Shown here: piece after piece, positions 18,313 through 25,549 of the stretch
How positions within the stretch are numbered: the first letter of the stretch is position 1
How the letters are laid out: each line of letters starts with the position of its first letter
Origin: Verrucomicrobiota bacterium
GTDB lineage: Bacteria; Verrucomicrobiota; Verrucomicrobiia; Limisphaerales; DSYF01
Direction of reading: 5' to 3'
DNA length: 64,000 nt
Assembly: GCA_025457615.1 (NCBI GenBank)
Contig: JALOTZ010000016.1
Coordinates: 35,422 to 99,421, forward strand
Position numbers and translations under genes: made by a program
The notes under the pieces: generated by a model
What the model saw: the letters and a program-made list of their open reading frames with translations, nothing else
Database searches by the model: none
What the model was told of the DNA's origin: nothing

Positions 18313-20777
18313 AGCTGGAGCTGAAACCGTTTCAGGAGATTTCCGCCCGAGAAATCATCGGCAAGCTGGACAAGGCGCGGGACAGCGTGGCCAGCGGCGA
18401 GCTTGAAGCGATTGTCCTGGCCGCGCCCACGGGTTCAGGTAAGACCATCACGCTGGCGCAGGTGATTGATTATACTTACGGCGGAGGCGACGGGATTTCC
18501 GCCCGACCGAGAACGACGTTTCTCTGGCTGTCGGATTCGCCCGAGTTGAACACGCAGAGCAAGAACAAGCTGCTGGGCACGTGCGACCATCTGCCCTACT
18601 ACAAAATGGTCACCATCGACAGCGAGAACTTCAAAGACGACGAATTGCAGCCTGGCTACGTGTATTTCATCAACACCCAACTGCTGGGCAAAGACAAGAT
18701 CCTGACCAAGGAAGGGGGTGGGGACTTCCGCAACACGACGTTTTGGCAGGCCGTCGCGCGGACCATCGCCCGCAGCCCCCAGGAGTTTGTCCTCATCATT
18801 GACGAGGCGCATCGCGGTGCGTCGGCTACCGAACGCAATCGCAAGACGATCATGCAGAAATTCATCACCGGCTCGGCGGCTGATGGATTGCCGCCCGTGC
18901 CTTTGGTGCTGGGCATGAGTGCAACGCCGCAACGGTTCACTGAATTGCTCGGCAGCACCAACCGGACGCAGCGGCCCATCAACATTGACCCGAATGAAGT
19001 CCGTGAGAGCGGTCTGCTCAAGGATTTGATCCTGGTCCACAACCCGAAGACGAGCGTTGCCGGGGACTTGACGTTGCTGGAAGAAGCTGCGCGGACGTGG
19101 AAGCGTTTCGGGAAAGAATGGGAGGATTATTGCACCAAGGAAAAGGAGAAGGAAAGGGTGCGCCCCATCCTAGTCGTGCAGGTGGAGGACGGGACGGAGA
19201 ACGTGCTGACACGGACGTCGCTAGAGGATGTCGTGCGCGTCGTGGAGCGGCAGACCGGACCGTTGGCGGTGAATGAAATTGTGCATTGCTTCCAGGATTC
19301 CGCGGAGCTGTCTGTCGCCGGGAAGATCATTCGCAAGCTGGAGGCGTCACGGATTCAAGACAGCACGGACGTAAAGGTGGTCTTGTTCAAGACGGCGCTC
19401 TCCACCGGCTGGGACTGTCCGCGCGCTGAAGTAATGATGAGTTTTCGTCGGGCGGAAGACACGACCAGCATTGCGCAATTGGTTGGGCGCATGGTGCGAA
19501 CCCCCCTCGCCCGCCGCATCGGGACGAATGAAGTGCTGGATACGGTGGAATTATTTCTGCCGCACTATGACCGAAAAGCGGTCGAGGAAGTCCTGAAGCA
19601 ACTGCGCAACTCGACCGAGGGTCTGGGCATTCGCGCTGAGGTTGCCGTGGAGACCTATGGGCGCAATCCGGCCTTTTCAACGGTGTTCGAGCACATCAGG
19701 AGACTGCCGACCTACAACGTCAGTCGTGTTCCCCGGATGACCGAGGTAAAACGGGCATTGCGGTTGGCAGGGCTTCTGATGCACGAAGGATTGAACACGG
19801 ATGCCGACGAGGAGATGCGCGACATCTGCCTCAACAAGCTGTGCGAGCTGCGAGACAAGTATGCCAAGACGGTCCGCGATTGGGGCCGTGAGCTGCGCGA
19901 AGGCGGCGAGATCGAAGTGGAGGCGCTGAAGGTCGCGACTGGGTCCATGTTCATTGAAAACGCAACCACGACGAAGCTCTCGCTATCCGCCGAGAACATC
20001 GAACAACTCTTTGATGCTGCCGGACGTCTGCTTGCCGCTGGTGAAGGACTGCACCGGACCTATTGGAAGAAGTTCCACGACCAGGACAAGCCCGACGAGG
20101 CAAAGCTCGAACTCGTCGCCATCCTGCGGCACGCGCAGACCATGCCGGTGTTGGAGAATTTTGCGAGGGAGCAGTTCGACCTATGGTGGAAGAAGCACAA
20201 AGCGGGAATCCAGAGGTTGCCGGCAGTCGTCCGCCAGCGTTTCTTCGCCCTGATTCACGCCAGCGGCAAGGCGGTGGCACAGGACTGGGAACTGCCCGAA
20301 CAGATCGTTGAAAAAAGGGAAGGTGCGGCTTTTGAGAAGCACCTGTTCTGCGACGGAGAGGGGAAGTTCCATGCCGACTTGAACTCATGGGAGGCGGGTC
20401 TGCTCGAAAATGAAATGGCGCGAAGCGACTTCGTCTGCTGGCTGCGGAATGTGGACCGGCGTGACTACGCATTCTGCGTGCCCTATGAAATGGGTGGCAT
20501 CAAGCCGTTCTATCCTGATTTCGCCATCGTCCGGAAGACCGGTAAGGGTTTTGTCGTGGACATCCTCGAACCGCACAACGACTCCTACGTGGATGCCCTG
20601 CCAAAGGCAATCGGGCTGGCCAGATTCGCCGAGGAACATCACGCGGAGTTTGGGCGGCTCATCTTCGCCCGAAAGAAGGGCGAGAAGTGGGAGTTTGCGG
20701 ATATGTGCGACGAGGCGACACGGGAAAGGACGCTGAAGATGCGCCCGGGCAGCGAGATTGATGGGTTGTTCCTCTAA
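18309..20777 (+). CDS. Type III-like restriction subunit: DEAH helicase with degenerate PD-(D/E)xK-like end
   Basis: The 822-residue partner of the methyltransferase. The superfamily 2 helicase motifs are Walker A APTGSGKT (39-46), DEAH (165-168), SAT (204-206) and a QLVGRMVRTP motif VI. The C-terminal part has YPDFAIV (PD at 736-737) and then VVDILEPH (D751, E754), the spacing of a PD-(D/E)xK nuclease. The usual lysine of ExK is absent, with L or H in its place. Methyltransferase and helicase overlap by ATGA, so they are made together. A role in restriction is inferred from this pairing; whether the nuclease is active is open. Confidence 0.85.
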   Translation: MKLELKPFQEISAREIIGKLDKARDSVASGELEAIVLAAPTGSGKTITLAQVIDYTYGGGDGISARPRTTFLWLSDSPELNTQSKNKLLGTCDHLPYYKMVTIDSENFKDDELQPGYVYFINTQLLGKDKILTKEGGGDFRNTTFWQAVARTIARSPQEFVLIIDEAHRGASATERNRKTIMQKFITGSAADGLPPVPLVLGMSATPQRFTELLGSTNRTQRPINIDPNEVRESGLLKDLILVHNPKTSVAGDLTLLEEAARTWKRFGKEWEDYCTKEKEKERVRPILVVQVEDGTENVLTRTSLEDVVRVVERQTGPLAVNEIVHCFQDSAELSVAGKIIRKLEASRIQDSTDVKVVLFKTALSTGWDCPRAEVMMSFRRAEDTTSIAQLVGRMVRTPLARRIGTNEVLDTVELFLPHYDRKAVEEVLKQLRNSTEGLGIRAEVAVETYGRNPAFSTVFEHIRRLPTYNVSRVPRMTEVKRALRLAGLLMHEGLNTDADEEMRDICLNKLCELRDKYAKTVRDWGRELREGGEIEVEALKVATGSMFIENATTTKLSLSAENIEQLFDAAGRLLAAGEGLHRTYWKKFHDQDKPDEAKLELVAILRHAQTMPVLENFAREQFDLWWKKHKAGIQRLPAVVRQRFFALIHASGKAVAQDWELPEQIVEKREGAAFEKHLFCDGEGKFHADLNSWEAGLLENEMARSDFVCWLRNVDRRDYAFCVPYEMGGIKPFYPDFAIVRKTGKGFVVDILEPHNDSYVDALPKAIGLARFAEEHHAEFGRLIFARKKGEKWEFADMCDEATRERTLKMRPGSEIDGLFL

Positions 20778-20822
20778 CGGTGTTCCGCTGCCAATCTACG
20801 ACAGCGCCACTGAGATGAAGAG

Positions 20823-20921
20823 ATGTGTGAGCGGCGCAAGATTCGCTGTGGGGAGCGGCACTTCAAGGGGGCACTCGGAGTGGATTACCGGCCCGTCAAG
20901 TCCGCGGCGGAATTGCCGTAG
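20823..20921 (+). pseudogene. Relic of a type III restriction subunit C terminus
   Basis: Thirty-two codons read MCERRKIRCGERHFKGALGV then DYRPVKSAAELP and stop. From family knowledge, a KIRCGxxHFxALGVxYxVV ending is common at the C terminus of type III Res proteins. The intact helicase gene just upstream ends with a different sequence, so this looks like the leftover tail of another res gene. A TGA sits ten bases upstream of the ATG, so it is not joined to anything. The rest of 20778-21016 shows no gene. Confidence 0.5.
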
Positions 20922-21016
20922 CTGCGCCGGATGCTCTGATTGCTTCCGGTTGGCAGAAGCGAGTAACCTCCAACACCGTTCATCACCGAGCCACGCGAGT
21001 TCCTGAATCAACAGCC

Positions 21017-21631
21017 ATGCCAGTTCTCTATCAGCGCACCGACGGTTCCGGCTTCTACGCCAAAGCCAGTGTCCAAGGCAGCATCGTAACGTTTCAACTG
21101 ACCGAGCGTGGTGTGGCCCGGTTGCGCGAAGCAGGGGTGGAGCCGGGCGGAAAGTTTCCGCTGCGCTTGCTGCTGGCGCTCTATCGTCCGGGGGACGCCT
21201 ACACGCTGAGAGGAGGCACCGGGCCAAAGGCGGGCTACCATGAGGCCGAGCAGTTCATGTTCGGTTTCGACGAGAACCAAGCCGCCGAGACGCTGTTCCC
21301 CGCCTGCGCGGTGAGTGGGTCGCGGGACGACTTGCATCTGGTGGTGAGCGAGGATGGCAGCCCAGCGGTGGCGCGCTGGCTTGGCCCGGACGCCCGGGCG
21401 GCTTTGGAAGGGCGCACGCTTTTGAGCCTCCCGCTGCCCTTGGTGACGCTCGACGCTCTTGCGAGGCTGGAAGCGTTGGGCAAGCTGCCGGCTGGGAGCG
21501 AAACGGTGCGGACCTGGCGGCAATGGCTGGCCGATGATCTCGGCGCAGCCTGGGCGGAGTTCCGCCGGGCGAACGCGCAGAAACAAGCGGGCTTGGGCCT
21601 GAACCTGCCGGGGGAGCTGGGCTTGGGATGA
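21017..21631 (+). CDS. Hypothetical protein of the restriction island (204 aa)
   Basis: Starts MPVLYQRTDGSGFYAKASVQ and looks like a normal soluble protein of mixed alpha/beta composition. Codon use and GC3 match a real gene. A conserved-looking N-terminal part (VTFQLTERGVARLREAGV, FPLRLLLALYRPGDAYT) is followed by an Ala/Leu-rich helical C terminus (about 140-195). It lies 239 bp after the helicase gene with a decayed fragment between, so membership in the same functional unit is likely but not proved. No family is recognised. Confidence 0.7.
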   Translation: MPVLYQRTDGSGFYAKASVQGSIVTFQLTERGVARLREAGVEPGGKFPLRLLLALYRPGDAYTLRGGTGPKAGYHEAEQFMFGFDENQAAETLFPACAVSGSRDDLHLVVSEDGSPAVARWLGPDARAALEGRTLLSLPLPLVTLDALARLEALGKLPAGSETVRTWRQWLADDLGAAWAEFRRANAQKQAGLGLNLPGELGLG

Positions 21632-21657
21632 CCCCATGCCCGAAGTGTTGAAGCACA

Positions 21658-21996
21658 ATGAAACCAACACGGCGGCAAACCAAGATCCGGCGGCGTTTGC
21701 CTGCGAAGCGAGCCAAACCCAAGAGTGCCAGCAGGCCAAAGCCATCCATCACACGGGCGGAGGCACGTCGGCGGGTGGGGCAGCATGTCCTAAGGCGGTT
21801 GTTCCAAGGCGCCAGGGTGCAGGCCGGCGAGGGCGTGCGGCTCGGCATTTACTTCCGGGGCGGGTGGACTCCCAAGGATTTGTGGGTGGTGTATAAGAAC
21901 GCGGAGCAGAACGCCCTGAAATCGTCGGAAGTGGTGTTGGTTTCCAAACGCACGGGCCGGGTCTTGTACGAGGGCTCCGCCCATGATGAGGGGTGA
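21658..21996 (+). CDS. Hypothetical basic protein (112 aa)
   Basis: The first 35 residues are extremely basic (MKPTRRQTKIRRRLPAKRAK). The remainder forms a compact domain with WTPKDLWVVYKN, LKSSEVVLVSKRTGRVLYEG and a SAHDEG end. The tail looks like a conserved small beta-sheet domain known only as hypothetical. It follows the 204-aa gene by 26 bp on the same strand, so the two probably form a pair. The basic start suggests nucleic-acid binding, which is inference. Confidence 0.6.
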   Translation: MKPTRRQTKIRRRLPAKRAKPKSASRPKPSITRAEARRRVGQHVLRRLFQGARVQAGEGVRLGIYFRGGWTPKDLWVVYKNAEQNALKSSEVVLVSKRTGRVLYEGSAHDEG

Positions 21997-22009
21997 TCGA
22001 CCCCCCCCG

Positions 22010-22103
22010 AAACCCATGACTGGCCTGCCGAGTCGTAGCTGGGAGCGCTGGAGTGTGCGGACACGCTGAGCCCGCCTTCGTCCTGCGGACTACGGCGCGG
22101 CAG
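22010..22103. repeat. Direct repeat, copy 1 (94 bp)
   Basis: Matches 22403-22496 at 93 of 94 positions (the difference is ACACGCT against ACGCGCT). It includes AAACCCAT, whose complement ATGGGTTT is the start of the GIY-YIG gene in copy 2. In copy 1 this start leads nowhere. It is therefore a duplicate of the gene's upstream region. Confidence 0.9.
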
Positions 22104-22164
22104 GCCCGCCGCGTCGAAACATGTGAAGACGGGCTTCACTCGTTGCTGCGCTCCGAGCGAAGAC

Positions 22165-22410
22165 TCAGAGTCGCTGGCGCGCAAAGGCCCGGCCTGAGGC
22201 GCTCTTCAAGTATCGCTCGAAGTCCATCGCCCTCTGTTCATCGGTAAACGCAATGGCGGTCTTGATGCGCCACGGGCGATACTTGCTCGTATGCGGCACG
22301 CTGCCTTCGTTGTGCTTGAGCAGGCGCGCCTTCAGATCCCCGGTGCGGCCCACGTAGTAGTGTTGCCCGTCCCCTTCGCTTTCCAGGATGTAAACGTAAT
22401 GAAAACCCAT
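22165..22410 (-). CDS. GIY-YIG nuclease superfamily protein (81 aa)
   Basis: A minimal GIY-YIG domain: YVYILES (GIY position), then HYYVGRTGDLKARLLKHNEG (YIG position with the catalytic-type Arg), and a C-terminal FERYLKSASGRAFARQRL. It matches the small UPF0213-type single-domain proteins rather than homing endonucleases or UvrC. The ATG lies within the second 94-bp repeat. Such genes are often multicopy in related genomes, and their role is unproven. It is transcribed on the minus strand, as ssrA is, directly downstream of the tmRNA. Confidence 0.85.
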   Translation of the reverse strand: MGFHYVYILESEGDGQHYYVGRTGDLKARLLKHNEGSVPHTSKYRPWRIKTAIAFTDEQRAMDFERYLKSASGRAFARQRL

Positions 22411-22496
22411 GACTGGCCTGCCGAGTCGTAGCTGGGAGCGCTGGAGTGTGCGGACGCGCTGAGCCCGCCTTCGTCCTGCGGACTACGGCGCGGCAG
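22403..22496. repeat. Direct repeat, copy 2 (94 bp)
   Basis: Second copy of the 94-bp repeat, containing the start codon and upstream region of the GIY-YIG gene. The distance between copies is 393 bp. Confidence 0.9.
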
Positions 22497-22528
22497 TCTT
22501 CGCTCGGAGCGCAGCGCAGAGCGAAGAC
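22495..22528 (-). terminator. Hairpin immediately after the tmRNA 3' end
   Basis: AGTCTTCGCT (22495-22504) pairs with AGCGAAGACT (22519-22528) around a GC-rich loop. It begins one base beyond the tmRNA CCA. It could end ssrA transcription, although there is no U-run. It is also the right inverted end of the GIY-YIG unit. Confidence 0.4.
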
Positions 22529-22879
22529 TGGTGGAGGCGGGGGGAGTTGAACCCCCGTCCCTGAGCCGAGAACCAGCCGCGACTACATGCTTAGCCCGCA
22601 GAAGAGTTCGGCCGCCGGATAACCTGCAGGCGCGAATCCGGCCGCCCAGTCCGCATGAAATGTTTTCAGGCCGCCACGCGCGGTCTCCGCGTCAGCCCTA
22701 ACCTGCTGTGGCGTTCATCCGACATAGCAGGTGTCTGCCGGTGAACGTCGTGGCACTAGGCCGCGAGTGCTAATTCTTCGTTAGCAGTTATGTTTTGATG
22801 CGATGATTAACGAGGCCAACGCATCGTCCTCGGCATGCCGCCTCTGGCGCACTTCCCAGGTCGAAACCAGTACGCCCCC
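22529..22879 (-). ncRNA. ssrA: Transfer-messenger RNA
   Basis: Rescues stalled ribosomes. The 5' end GGGGGCGTACTGGTTTCGACC and the 3' end with a T-arm (GGGGGTTCAACTCCCCC) and CGCCTCCACCA form the tRNA-like part, with the acceptor strands pairing over seven bases including one G-U. The coding part reads GCT AAC GAA GAA TTA GCA CTC GCG GCC TAG, giving the tag ANEELALAA. The preceding AUAACU aligns with the AUAGUC before the E. coli resume codon. The CCA is encoded. About 351 nt is normal for a one-piece tmRNA. Confidence 0.95.
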
Positions 22880-22940
22880 CTCAGCGAACGCCGCTACGCT
22901 CGTCGAGGACAGCCTCCGGGTCAAGTGCGCGCGGTGAACG

Positions 22941-23065
22941 CCTGAACCGATGCAAAACGTCCAAAGTCCAACGTCCAACGTTGAACGTCCAATGCGGCAA
23001 CGATTGGCAACCCCTTCAGCGTTGAACGTTGAGCGTTGAGCGTTGAATGTTTGCCGCGGTTCAGG
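22941..23065. repeat. Long imperfect inverted repeat built of AACGTCC/AACGTTG units
   Basis: The outer arms CCTGAACCG (22941-22949) and CGGTTCAGG (23057-23065) enclose inner arms made of tandem copies of a 7-8 base unit (CCAACGTCCAACGTTGAACG on the left, GTTGAACGTTGAGCGTTGAG on the right). The whole 125 bases can fold into one hairpin upstream of ssrA. It is probably a dispersed intergenic element. The rest of 22880-23235 shows no gene. Confidence 0.7.
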
Positions 23066-23235
23066 GGAAGGGCAGCCAGGGGCGCAATTCCCCGGGACGG
23101 CAGCGGGTGGGTTCCCTGTCGCCAGGGGAACCCGACCGAAGCGGTCACGTGTCCGAAGACAGCCAACGCCAAGACGCGAGGGCGTCATGACGCAAAAGGT
23201 TGCCGCTCGTGGCTGGCGGCGCAGGGAAAACGAGC

Positions 23236-23811
23236 TTACTTCCGGGGCAGTTGGGCGTCCACCATCTCGCACAGGACATGATACAGGAGCTTGTGCGCTT
23301 CCTGAATCCGGGCGGTGTTCGAACCGGGAGCCATCAGATCGAGGGTGGCGACGCCCTGGGTGAAGCCGCCGTCGCGCCCGAGGAAGCAAATGCTTTCCAT
23401 GCCGATCCGCCCGGCTTCCTCCAAGGCGCGCAGCACGTTCCTCGACTTGCCACTGGTGGTGAGCGCGATCAGCACGTCGCCCTGCCTGCCCAAGCCCCAC
23501 ACCTGGCGCGCAAACACTTCGTCAAAGTGGTAATCGTTGCCAATGGCGGTCATCAATTCACCGTTCGCGGTCAGGGAAATGGCGGGATACGGACGCCGGT
23601 CCTCCATGAAGCGACAGGCGAACTCGGTGGCCAGATGAGTGGCGTCCGAGGCGCTGCCACCGTTGCCGCAGACCAACAGCTTATGGCCGGAGGTCAGGCA
23701 GCGGAGCACCAGTGCGGCGGCTTTGTCCAAGGAAGCCTCGATTTCGGTCAAGGCTCTCAGCGTGGCGGACGATTCCTCGATGGCGCGTTGAAGCGGGGTG
23801 CGTGACTTCAC
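23236..23811 (-). CDS. gmhA: SIS-domain phosphoheptose isomerase (GmhA-like)
   Basis: Converts sedoheptulose 7-phosphate to heptose 7-phosphate for the lipopolysaccharide inner core. The 191-residue protein has the GmhA signatures LVCGNGGSASDATHLATEFACRF, LTANGELMTAIGNDY, LIALTTSGKSRNVLRAL and the final QEAHKLLYHVLCEMVD. The GTG start at 23811 overlaps the TGA of the upstream DUF4870 gene (GTGA), so the genes are translationally coupled. The open frame continues upstream in antisense to that gene and is not used. Confidence 0.92.
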   Translation of the reverse strand: MKSRTPLQRAIEESSATLRALTEIEASLDKAAALVLRCLTSGHKLLVCGNGGSASDATHLATEFACRFMEDRRPYPAISLTANGELMTAIGNDYHFDEVFARQVWGLGRQGDVLIALTTSGKSRNVLRALEEAGRIGMESICFLGRDGGFTQGVATLDLMAPGSNTARIQEAHKLLYHVLCEMVDAQLPRK

Positions 23812-24206
23812 TTGATCAACTCCCACACGTAGGGATACCGGTAATCTTCGCCGTTGTTGGCTTTGATGCCGGCGATGACGGCCAACACCATCCCCGCGAT
23901 GGGCAGCACAGCCACCACCGGGATCAGGATGAACCCGATGCAAACGAAGGACAGAGCGAAGGCCAGCAGGCCGGCGATCACGGTAAGGATCGCCACGGTG
24001 AGCTGGAAGTTCAGCGACGCTTTTCCATGCAGCTCGACCGCCGGGATTTGGTTCTTCTTGATCTGCCAGACCAACAGGGGGCCAAGCAGGCTGCCGAACG
24101 GAATGATCAGTCCAGCCAACGCGCTGAGGTGGCAAGCCATGCACCAAGTTCGCACGTCGCCCTGGCTGGGCGGAGGCGGCATCGGCGGAGGGAACGGTTC
24201 TGACAT
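23808..24206 (-). CDS. DUF4870 small membrane protein
   Basis: The 132-residue protein has a proline-rich start (MSEPFPPPMPPPPSQGDVRT), then CMACHLSALAGLIIPFGSLLGPL and QIKKNQIPAVELHGKASLNFQ. These are the DUF4870 (Tic20-like) hallmarks, with about three membrane segments. Function is unknown; members are abundant and often sit near unrelated genes. Here it is coupled to gmhA by a 4-base overlap. The first 10-15 residues are cytoplasmic and proline-rich. Confidence 0.88.
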   Translation of the reverse strand: MSEPFPPPMPPPPSQGDVRTWCMACHLSALAGLIIPFGSLLGPLLVWQIKKNQIPAVELHGKASLNFQLTVAILTVIAGLLAFALSFVCIGFILIPVVAVLPIAGMVLAVIAGIKANNGEDYRYPYVWELIK

Positions 24207-24504
24207 GGGGGGCAGATTAGGTGCGGGCAGCGGTCGGCGCCAAGCGCAAACATGCGGTGGCGCAACCGGCTGCGGGATCCGGTCCGGGCGGGGGAGCTGG
24301 GCGCAGCCGGATCCGTGCGGGATCGGAACCTTTTTCACCTTTGAGCTTCCCCACTGGGGCATTGAGGGAACCCACGGACTCGAGGCGGCCACGGGCAACG
24401 CCAGCGGGACGACGGCAAGCATTACCGATCTTCTGCCGCTCGGCAGCACTCAGTGCTGCTACCGCACCGTCTCGCCCCGGTTCAGACCATGGTTTGTCCA
24501 ACGC
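24207..24504. other. Intergenic DNA, promoter side of the DUF4870-gmhA pair
   Basis: No gene is seen. GGATCCGGTCCGG and GCAGCCGGATCC-type short inverted elements occur near 24280-24330, and a T-rich run follows at about 24330-24340. The open frames here are shadows. It should hold the promoter of the DUF4870-gmhA transcript and the end of the hydrolase transcript. Confidence 0.4.
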
Positions 24505-25359
24505 TCAGGGTGGTTCCGCCCTGGTCCCGCCTTGAATCCGGTCCACCAGCCGCTGAATGCCGGACTTGAATGCCGCGCGATCGGCCAGGGAGAAGTTGTG
24601 GTCGCCCTCGAGTTCCACCAGCCACTTGGGTTCGTTGGCGGCGGCGAAGTTCCGTTCCGCATGGTCGAAGCGGATCAGGCCGTCCTCGCGACTGTGCATG
24701 ATCACCAACGGCGCGCGGATGCCGGGAAGCTTCTTGCGCGTGTCGTACTCGATCGACCCCAGCCAGCGCACCGGCAGCCACCAGAACAATTCGGCGCCCA
24801 CATCCGGGATGCTCGTGAATGTGCTCTGCAGGACCACACCGCCCAGGGGCTGGCGCCGCGCCAGCTCGGAGGCGATGCCGCCGCCCAGCGATTCGCCGAA
24901 CACGATCACCTGGGTCGAGGCAAACCCGCGGGTCTCCAGCCATTGCAACGCCGCTTGCGCATCCCGGTAGGTGCCTTCCTCGCTGGGCTTGCCCGCACTC
25001 TGGCCGTAGCCGCGGTAGTCGAACGTGAACACGGACGCACCCGTCTCCAGCAGCACCTCATACACCGGCAGGCGATGACTGATGTTCCCCCCGTTGCCGT
25101 GGCAGAACAGGATCACGGCTCCCGCGGGATGGAAGGCTGGCTCGCACGGGAAGAACCAACCGTGCAGCGTCAGCCCGTCCGAGGTCTTGAACCGGACATC
25201 CTCATAGGGCCGGCGCAACTCCTCCGGCCGCGCGTCGAAGGCGCGCGTCGGATGATAGACATTGGCCTGTTCGAACCAGCGAAAAAACATCAGCGACAGG
25301 AGCAGCAACCCGAGCAGAACCGCCAGACGCCGTATCCAGGGTTTTGTGCGTGCGGCCAC
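24505..25359 (-). CDS. Alpha/beta hydrolase, membrane-anchored
   Basis: A 284-residue serine hydrolase. An N-terminal membrane anchor (residues 10-26) is followed by FFCHGNGGNISH-type oxyanion sequence (ILFCHGNGGNISHRL), FDYRGYGQSAG, the nucleophile elbow GESLGGG, an aspartate in HSREDGLIRF and a histidine in LEGDHNFS. It matches BEM46/YfhR-like hydrolases of about this length. The substrate is not known. It stands alone and is divergent from the M42 peptidase gene. Confidence 0.9.
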   Translation of the reverse strand: MAARTKPWIRRLAVLLGLLLLSLMFFRWFEQANVYHPTRAFDARPEELRRPYEDVRFKTSDGLTLHGWFFPCEPAFHPAGAVILFCHGNGGNISHRLPVYEVLLETGASVFTFDYRGYGQSAGKPSEEGTYRDAQAALQWLETRGFASTQVIVFGESLGGGIASELARRQPLGGVVLQSTFTSIPDVGAELFWWLPVRWLGSIEYDTRKKLPGIRAPLVIMHSREDGLIRFDHAERNFAAANEPKWLVELEGDHNFSLADRAAFKSGIQRLVDRIQGGTRAEPP

Positions 25360-25549
25360 GCCCGCATTCTGCCCAAAGACCCTCCGCGTGGCGAGCCCGG
25401 CGTTGTCGCACGAGCGCGGACCCTCTGTCCGAGCGTCCTTCCGTCCGAGGCAGGCGCATCGAATATCCGTGCTCCGCCCGGATCAGCCGCCGCCGCATGC
25501 GGCCCCTTTTTTCTTTCGTCCCTGTCGTCCCAAGCTGTTAAATCGGCGC

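Larger units (their letters stand above)
22145..22515 (-). mobile_element. Candidate GIY-YIG unit with 21-bp inverted ends
   Basis: A perfect 21-bp inverted repeat bounds the GIY-YIG gene: 22145-22165 and 22495-22515 (core CTCCGAGCGAAGACT and its complement). The left arm ends at the gene's stop codon and the right arm lies about 85 bp upstream of its start. With the 94-bp direct repeats this makes a compact unit of about 370 bp containing a single nuclease gene. It sits directly against the 3' end of ssrA. Mobility is inferred from structure; no transposase is present. Confidence 0.5.

Noticed and set aside
22165..22410. Homing endonuclease or intron-encoded enzyme
   Set aside because: The 81-aa protein is only a bare GIY-YIG domain, with no DNA-binding extension and no intron or intein around it.
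22529..22879. Possible island attachment duplicate of the tmRNA 3' end
   Set aside because: No second copy of the ssrA 3' end sequence was found in the window, so an att-bounded island at ssrA is not supported here.
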